From an uncultured Pelagibacteraceae bacterium (lineage in GTDB: Bacteria; Pseudomonadota; Alphaproteobacteria; Pelagibacterales; Pelagibacteraceae), in assembly GCA_902585265.1 (NCBI GenBank), contig CACICY010000002.1:1-64000 (forward strand): 64,000 nt of DNA, given 5' to 3'. The translations under genes were made by a program, and so were the position numbers. The notes beneath the pieces were generated by a model that was given only the letters and a program-made list of their open reading frames with translations, was not told where the DNA came from and ran no database searches. Below are positions 59,599 to 64,000 of the stretch, one piece after another. Every line of letters starts with the position of its first letter. The stretch's first letter is position 1.

Positions 59599-60675
59599 AT
59601 GAAAAAAATACTTATTGTAACAGGTGGGTCTGGTGGACATGTAATCCCATCATTAGGTATATATGATGCTTTAAAAGATGATTTTGAAATACATATTTCA
59701 ACAGATTTAAGAGGATCAAAATTTATTAATAATGAAAATTATCATTATTCATTAATTGATGTACCAAATTTATTTTCAAATTTTTTATTACTTCCATATA
59801 ATTTAATAAAATTTTGTATCTCAATAATAAAATCTTACAAATACTTAAAATTTAATAATTTTAATATTCTAATTAGCACTGGCGGATATATGTCACTTCC
59901 TTTATCTTTAGCTTCAAATTTCTTGAATATGAAAATTTATATCTTTGAACCAAATTTGGTTTTAGGAAGAGTAAACAAATTAATGCTTAATTTTGCTAAA
60001 AAAATTATTTGTTATGAAAAAAATTTAAAAGGTATTTCTAAAAAATTTACAAAGAAGATTTATTTAGTCAAACCATTACTTAGAAAAGAAATTTATAAAT
60101 ATCAAAAAAATGAAAAGACAACGATTGCAGAAAAAAAGAAAATATTAATTATCGGTGGAAGTCAGGGGGCAAAATTCTTTGATGAATTTATTACTAAAAT
60201 TATCATAAAACTTTCAAAAATAGAGAAAATTCAAGTTTTGCAACAAGTAATTAATCAAAATTCAAAAGAAAATATAAAAGAATTTTATCAAAAAAACCAC
60301 ATAGAGCACGAGCTATTTCACTTTGACGACAAATTATTATTACAAGCTATTAATTATGATTTAGCTATTACTCGGTCTGGAGCATCAACAATTTCAGAAT
60401 TAGCTTATTTAAATATTCCATTTGTGGCAATTCCATATCCTTATGCTAAAGATAATCATCAATATTACAATGCAGAATTTTATGAAAAAAATAAATCTTG
60501 TTGGTTGATTATGCAAAAAGATATAGACGAAAATAACTTCACAGATTTAATGATAAAAATTTTCCAAGATCAAAATGATTATTTTTCCAAAAAAAATAAT
60601 TTAATTAAATTAAATAAAGAAAATACATGGGAAAAAAATAAATCTAAACTAATTGAGCTTATTAATGAAAATTGA
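59599..60675 (+). CDS. murG: Lipid II-forming GlcNAc transferase MurG
   Basis: MurG transfers GlcNAc to lipid I. The 358-residue GT-B enzyme begins ILIVTGGSGGHVIPSLGIYDAL. It has ISTGGYMSLPLSLAS, EPNLVLGRVNKLM, the glycine-rich IIGGSQGAKFFDEF and the donor-binding TRSGASTISELAYLNIPFVAIPYPYAKDNHQ. The sequence is divergent but motif order is complete. It overlaps murC by 11 bases. Confidence 0.95.
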   Translation: MKKILIVTGGSGGHVIPSLGIYDALKDDFEIHISTDLRGSKFINNENYHYSLIDVPNLFSNFLLLPYNLIKFCISIIKSYKYLKFNNFNILISTGGYMSLPLSLASNFLNMKIYIFEPNLVLGRVNKLMLNFAKKIICYEKNLKGISKKFTKKIYLVKPLLRKEIYKYQKNEKTTIAEKKKILIIGGSQGAKFFDEFITKIIIKLSKIEKIQVLQQVINQNSKENIKEFYQKNHIEHELFHFDDKLLLQAINYDLAITRSGASTISELAYLNIPFVAIPYPYAKDNHQYYNAEFYEKNKSCWLIMQKDIDENNFTDLMIKIFQDQNDYFSKKNNLIKLNKENTWEKNKSKLIELINEN

Positions 60676-62056
60676 TTTAGGAAAAAATGAACTTATTCAT
60701 TTTGTTGGAATTGGAGGAATAGGTATGAGCGGTTTAGCACTGATTATGAATGGGTTAGGTTACAAAGTTCAAGGTAGTGATATTGCACATAATCGAAATA
60801 TTGAAAGATTAAATGAAAACAAAATAAAGGTTTTTTTAAATCATAAAAAAGAGAATATAAAAAAAACGACTGTTTTGGTAATTTCTTCAGCCATTAAAAA
60901 AAATAACCCAGAATTAATTGAGGCAATCAAAAAAAATTTACCAGTTTATACAAGAGGAGATATGCTAGGTCATATTGTATCTTTCATGAGGAATGTTGTG
61001 GTAACTGGTTCACACGGAAAAACAACAACAACATCATTAGTATCTAGTATTTTCGCTGCAGCCAAGTTAGACCCAACTATAATCAACGGTGGTGTATTAA
61101 ACTCATTTGGTAATTCTGCAAAATTGGGTAAAAGTAATTGGTGTGTAACGGAATCTGATGAGTCGGATGGAAGTTTTTTAAAAATTCCCTTTACTTATTC
61201 TATAGTTACCAATCTAGACGCAGAGCACCTAGATTTTTATAAAAATATAAATAACCTTAAAAAAAGTTTCCTTAAATTTTTTGAAAAAATACCATCCGTA
61301 GGTAAAGGGTTTATATGTAGTGATGATCACAATCTTAAAAAAGTTATAAAAAAATCAATTAACAAAAATTTTTATACATATGGTAAAAATAAAACGTCAA
61401 ATTTCCAAATAATAAATATAAAGCAAACAGCCAAATTCTCTAATTTTGATATAAAAATCAATATACCTAGTAAAAAAAAAATAATTAAAGGAATTAAACT
61501 TCCAATGATTGGTATCCACAATATACAAAATGCAACTGCTGCAGTTTCTTTAGCATTTACAATTGGACTACCTGAAAAGTATATCAAACTTGGACTATAC
61601 AATTTTAAAGGAGTTCAGAGAAGGTTTTCTCATTTATTCAGTCATAACAACATAAGTTTTTATGATGATTATGCTCATCATCCAACAGAAATAAGTTCTG
61701 TTCTAAGTGGTGTTAGAAATATCTATAAAGATAAAGAAATTGTATGTGTTTTTCAGCCTCACAGAATTTCAAGAGTACTAAATTTGAAAAAAGAATTTTC
61801 AAAATGTTTTAAATTGGCAGATACAGTTCTGTTGTGTCCCATATACACAGCCAACGAAAAAATAAAAATTAATTTTACTTATGATTCATTTGCAAAATTA
61901 ATAATAAAAAATTCTAATGTTAAATTAATACAAGTTGATCATGAATTACAATTACGAAAATTTATAAAGCAGAATGTATTTGGTAAAAAAATTTATATAG
62001 GTATGGGCGCAGGATCTATATCAAATTGGATGAAAAATTTGGAAAATATTTTTTAA
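60665..62056 (+). CDS. murC: UDP-N-acetylmuramate-L-alanine ligase
   Basis: MurC adds the first L-Ala to UDP-MurNAc. The 463-residue protein has the Rossmann motif HFVGIGGIGMSGLALIM, the P-loop VVTGSHGKTTTTSLV, TESDESDGSFL and the third-domain FYDDYAHHPTEI and CVFQPHRISR. The track starts at a TTG at 60653; the ATG at 60665 is favoured. The stop overlaps the murB ATG as TAATG. Confidence 0.97.
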   Translation: MKIDLGKNELIHFVGIGGIGMSGLALIMNGLGYKVQGSDIAHNRNIERLNENKIKVFLNHKKENIKKTTVLVISSAIKKNNPELIEAIKKNLPVYTRGDMLGHIVSFMRNVVVTGSHGKTTTTSLVSSIFAAAKLDPTIINGGVLNSFGNSAKLGKSNWCVTESDESDGSFLKIPFTYSIVTNLDAEHLDFYKNINNLKKSFLKFFEKIPSVGKGFICSDDHNLKKVIKKSINKNFYTYGKNKTSNFQIINIKQTAKFSNFDIKINIPSKKKIIKGIKLPMIGIHNIQNATAAVSLAFTIGLPEKYIKLGLYNFKGVQRRFSHLFSHNNISFYDDYAHHPTEISSVLSGVRNIYKDKEIVCVFQPHRISRVLNLKKEFSKCFKLADTVLLCPIYTANEKIKINFTYDSFAKLIIKNSNVKLIQVDHELQLRKFIKQNVFGKKIYIGMGAGSISNWMKNLENIF

Positions 62057-62964
62057 TGGAGATAGCGGATATAAAAAAATCAGTATTATTAATAGATGGG
62101 GATATTTTTTTTGATCAAAGCATTAAAAATCTTAATTGGTTTAATATTGGAGGAAAAACTAGAATTTTTTTTAAACCAAAATCTCTTAAAGGTTTAATAG
62201 AATATCTAAAACTTTATGCTTTGAGAGGCAAAATATTTATTTTGGGAAATGGGTCAAATGTATTATTTGATGATGATACATATCAAGGCACAGTAATTAA
62301 GTTAGGTAAAAGTTTCTCAAATATTACTCTACTAGATAACAACACAATTATCGCTGGAACTGCTGCTTCACAAAAAAAAGTTTCGGAATTTGCAATGAAT
62401 AATAATATTTCTGGATTAGAGTTTATGTCATGTATTCCAGGTTCCATAGGAGGTGGTATAAGAATGAACTCTGGATGTTTTAAAAAAGAATTTAAAGATA
62501 TTCTAATTTCTATTCAATTAGTTGATTTTAAAGGTGTTGTAAGAAGTATACCTACAAATAAAATTAATTTTAATTACAGATCAATACAACTACCTAAAGA
62601 TTTAATTTTTTTAAGTGCTACTTTTAAAGGAAATAAAAAAAATAGTGAGGAAATAAATAATTACATGAATGAATTAAATAAAGTTAAAAATATGGCTCAA
62701 CCAACCAAAATTAAAACTAGTGGTAGTACATTTAAAAATCCTATTAATCAAACAGATAAAAAAGTTTGGGAGCTAATTAGAGCAAGCGTTCCTAAAGAAA
62801 CAAGTTATGGAGATGCGATTATCTCCGAGAAACATGCCAATTTTTTTGTCAATAAAAAAAATGCAAAAGCTGTAGATATGAAGTCATTAATTAATTTTGT
62901 AAAAAAGAAAGTAAAAGCTCAGACAGGTGTGAAATTAGAATTAGAAATTGTTGTGGTTGAATAA
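62056..62964 (+). CDS. murB: UDP-N-acetylenolpyruvoylglucosamine reductase
   Basis: MurB is the FAD enzyme that forms UDP-MurNAc. The 302-residue protein shows NWFNIGGKTRIFFKP, the FAD motif LGNGSNVLFDD, GLEFMSCIPGSIGGGIRMNSG and KTSGSTFKNP with the catalytic Ser. A C-terminal Glu lies in LELEIVVVE. It overlaps murC by one base and ddl by one base (TAATG). The start at 62056 replaces the longer track start. Confidence 0.96.
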   Translation: MEIADIKKSVLLIDGDIFFDQSIKNLNWFNIGGKTRIFFKPKSLKGLIEYLKLYALRGKIFILGNGSNVLFDDDTYQGTVIKLGKSFSNITLLDNNTIIAGTAASQKKVSEFAMNNNISGLEFMSCIPGSIGGGIRMNSGCFKKEFKDILISIQLVDFKGVVRSIPTNKINFNYRSIQLPKDLIFLSATFKGNKKNSEEINNYMNELNKVKNMAQPTKIKTSGSTFKNPINQTDKKVWELIRASVPKETSYGDAIISEKHANFFVNKKNAKAVDMKSLINFVKKKVKAQTGVKLELEIVVVE

Positions 62965-63884
62965 TGGATAAAATTTTAATATTAGCAGGGGGATACTCTA
63001 ATGAAAGAGAGATTAGCTTAATAACGGCTAAAAGTGTAATCTATGAATTAAAAAAAAATAAAAAGTATAGGCTTTTATTAATTGAACCAGATGGTGGTTT
63101 TGTAAAAAAATTAAGAAAATTTAGGCCAAATTTAGTTTTAAACCTCTTACATGGTAGGTACGGCGAGGACGGTTATATCCAGTCAATACTTGAGTCTGAA
63201 AAGGTAAGATATTCCCATTCTGGTGTCTTATCATCTTCCCTTGCAATTGATAAAGAAATTTCAAAAAAAATTTTTATAAAAAATAATATTCTAACACCAC
63301 CCTATATTAAATTTTCATTTAACAATAATTTAAATATTAAAAGTATAATAAAAAAAATTGATAAAAATTTTAAATTTCCTGTTGTTTTGAAGCCTATTAA
63401 TGAGGGATCTAGCGTAGGTGTATATATATGTGATAAAAAAAATTTTAATAGAAATTTAATGAAATTAGAAAAATTTAAAGATATTTTAATTGAAAAATAT
63501 ATACCTGGAAGAGAAATTCAAGCTGCTATTTTAGGTAAAAAAAAACTGGGCATAATTGAGTTAAAACCCAAAAGAAAATTTTATGATTACAAAGCTAAAT
63601 ATAGCGCTGGGGCAAAAACTGAACATATAATTCCAGTTAATTTAAGTTCAAAAAATTTTAATAAAATTAATTCAATAGCAATGAAAGCACATAAATTATT
63701 AAAATGTAGGGGTGTGTCTAGGTCAGATTTTAGATTTTATAATAACAAATTTTACTTATTAGAACTTAATACTCAGCCAGGAATGACAGCACTATCCCTT
63801 GTACCTGAAATAGCTAGATATCAAAATATAAGTTTTACAGAACTTATTGAGGAAATAATGAGAGATGCTTCTATCAATAAGTAA
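62964..63884 (+). CDS. ddl: D-alanine-D-alanine ligase
   Basis: Ddl makes the D-Ala-D-Ala used by MurF. The 306-residue ATP-grasp protein has ILILAGGYSNEREISLITA, LNLLHGRYGEDGYIQSILE and the ATP-binding PVVLKPINEGSSVGVYI. REIQAAILG and the metal-binding LELNTQPGMTALSLVPEIA complete the set. Its ATG overlaps the murB stop and its end overlaps the ftsQ start by 20 bases. Position between murB and ftsQ is the standard alphaproteobacterial dcw order. Confidence 0.96.
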   Translation: MDKILILAGGYSNEREISLITAKSVIYELKKNKKYRLLLIEPDGGFVKKLRKFRPNLVLNLLHGRYGEDGYIQSILESEKVRYSHSGVLSSSLAIDKEISKKIFIKNNILTPPYIKFSFNNNLNIKSIIKKIDKNFKFPVVLKPINEGSSVGVYICDKKNFNRNLMKLEKFKDILIEKYIPGREIQAAILGKKKLGIIELKPKRKFYDYKAKYSAGAKTEHIIPVNLSSKNFNKINSIAMKAHKLLKCRGVSRSDFRFYNNKFYLLELNTQPGMTALSLVPEIARYQNISFTELIEEIMRDASINK

Positions 63885-64000
63885 ATATAAACTATATCTT
63901 TATTTATTTTTTCTAATTTTTCTAAGTTCAATATTTAATTTTAAATTTTTAGAAAATTATCAAGATATGTTCAGTTTAAAGAATATAAATATCAGTGGGA
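63865..64000 (+). CDS. ftsQ: Cell division protein FtsQ, 5' part only
   Basis: This gene runs off the window edge and is not in the track. From the ATG at 63865 it reads MLLSISKYKLYLYLFFLIFL, one membrane segment, then DMFSLKNINISG. The last part matches the opening strand of the POTRA domain of FtsQ (typically an LxxIxVxG pattern). Topology, the POTRA-like motif and position after ddl support FtsQ. The start overlaps the end of ddl by 20 bases. Confidence 0.8.
   Translation, partial: MLLSISKYKLYLYLFFLIFLSSIFNFKFLENYQDMFSLKNINISG

Overview
The window looks like a chromosomal segment of a SAR11-type alphaproteobacterium (Pelagibacterales). This is inferred from the very AT-rich sequence, the extreme gene packing (most neighbours overlap or lie a few bases apart), the near absence of Shine-Dalgarno sequences, and the gene set: CcrM-type methylase, bc1 complex with a PetP/PetR-like regulator pair, Anbu protease and lysine-rich proteins. 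I see no insertion sequence, prophage, CRISPR array or rRNA operon. The only non-coding stretch longer than 300 bases (47786-48351) holds the RNase P RNA and the mraZ promoter/operator.

Layout. 1-10.4 kb: a partial DUF721/DciA gene back to back with mutY, an FAD monooxygenase, ccrM, rnhB with an untracked 44-residue membrane ORF, a family-4-like uracil-DNA glycosylase, a TPR lipoprotein/secreted protein and ispE, tRNA-Gln, a CCA-adding/poly(A) polymerase-type enzyme, greA, a shortened hemF and trmL. 10.4-13 kb: petABC (cytochrome bc1). 13-19 kb, minus strand: ychF, pth, rplY, prs, pgeF, midA-like, lgt. 19-23 kb: ubiK-like gene, a histidine kinase/response regulator/MarR operon resembling PetR-PetP, ilvE, pgsA. 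23-31.5 kb: uvrC, folB, a hydrolase, an SDR (possibly pteridine-reductase-like), uvrB, an aspartate aminotransferase, an extended SDR. 31.5-36.7 kb: PsiE-like protein, trxB, ELM1-like protein plus 2OG-oxygenase-like protein, Anbu and a circularly permuted ATP-grasp. 36.7-41 kb: carAB. 41-45.4 kb: the macromolecular-synthesis group yqeY-dnaG-rpoD, then two tRNAs. 45.6-47.8 kb: mlaC, mlaA and an AmpD-like amidase. 47.8-64 kb: rnpB and a division/cell wall (dcw) operon: mraZ, ftsZ, rsmH, ftsL-like, ftsI, a murE-murF fusion, mraY, murD, ftsW, murG, murC, murB, ddl and the start of ftsQ.

How it works together. The last 16 kb forms one long co-directional operon for septal peptidoglycan synthesis, under a promoter overlapped by three TGGG repeats that MraZ should bind. 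The bc1 genes provide respiratory electron transfer, and the nearby PetR/PetP-like regulators are candidates for their control. The most notable unusual items are a ccrM promoter with GANTC sites built into its -10/spacer, a tRNA-Val whose D- and T-loops depart from the universal elbow sequence, a HemF lacking an internal block and its C-terminus, ftsZ displaced to the front of the dcw operon, and a minimal Anbu/ATP-grasp locus.
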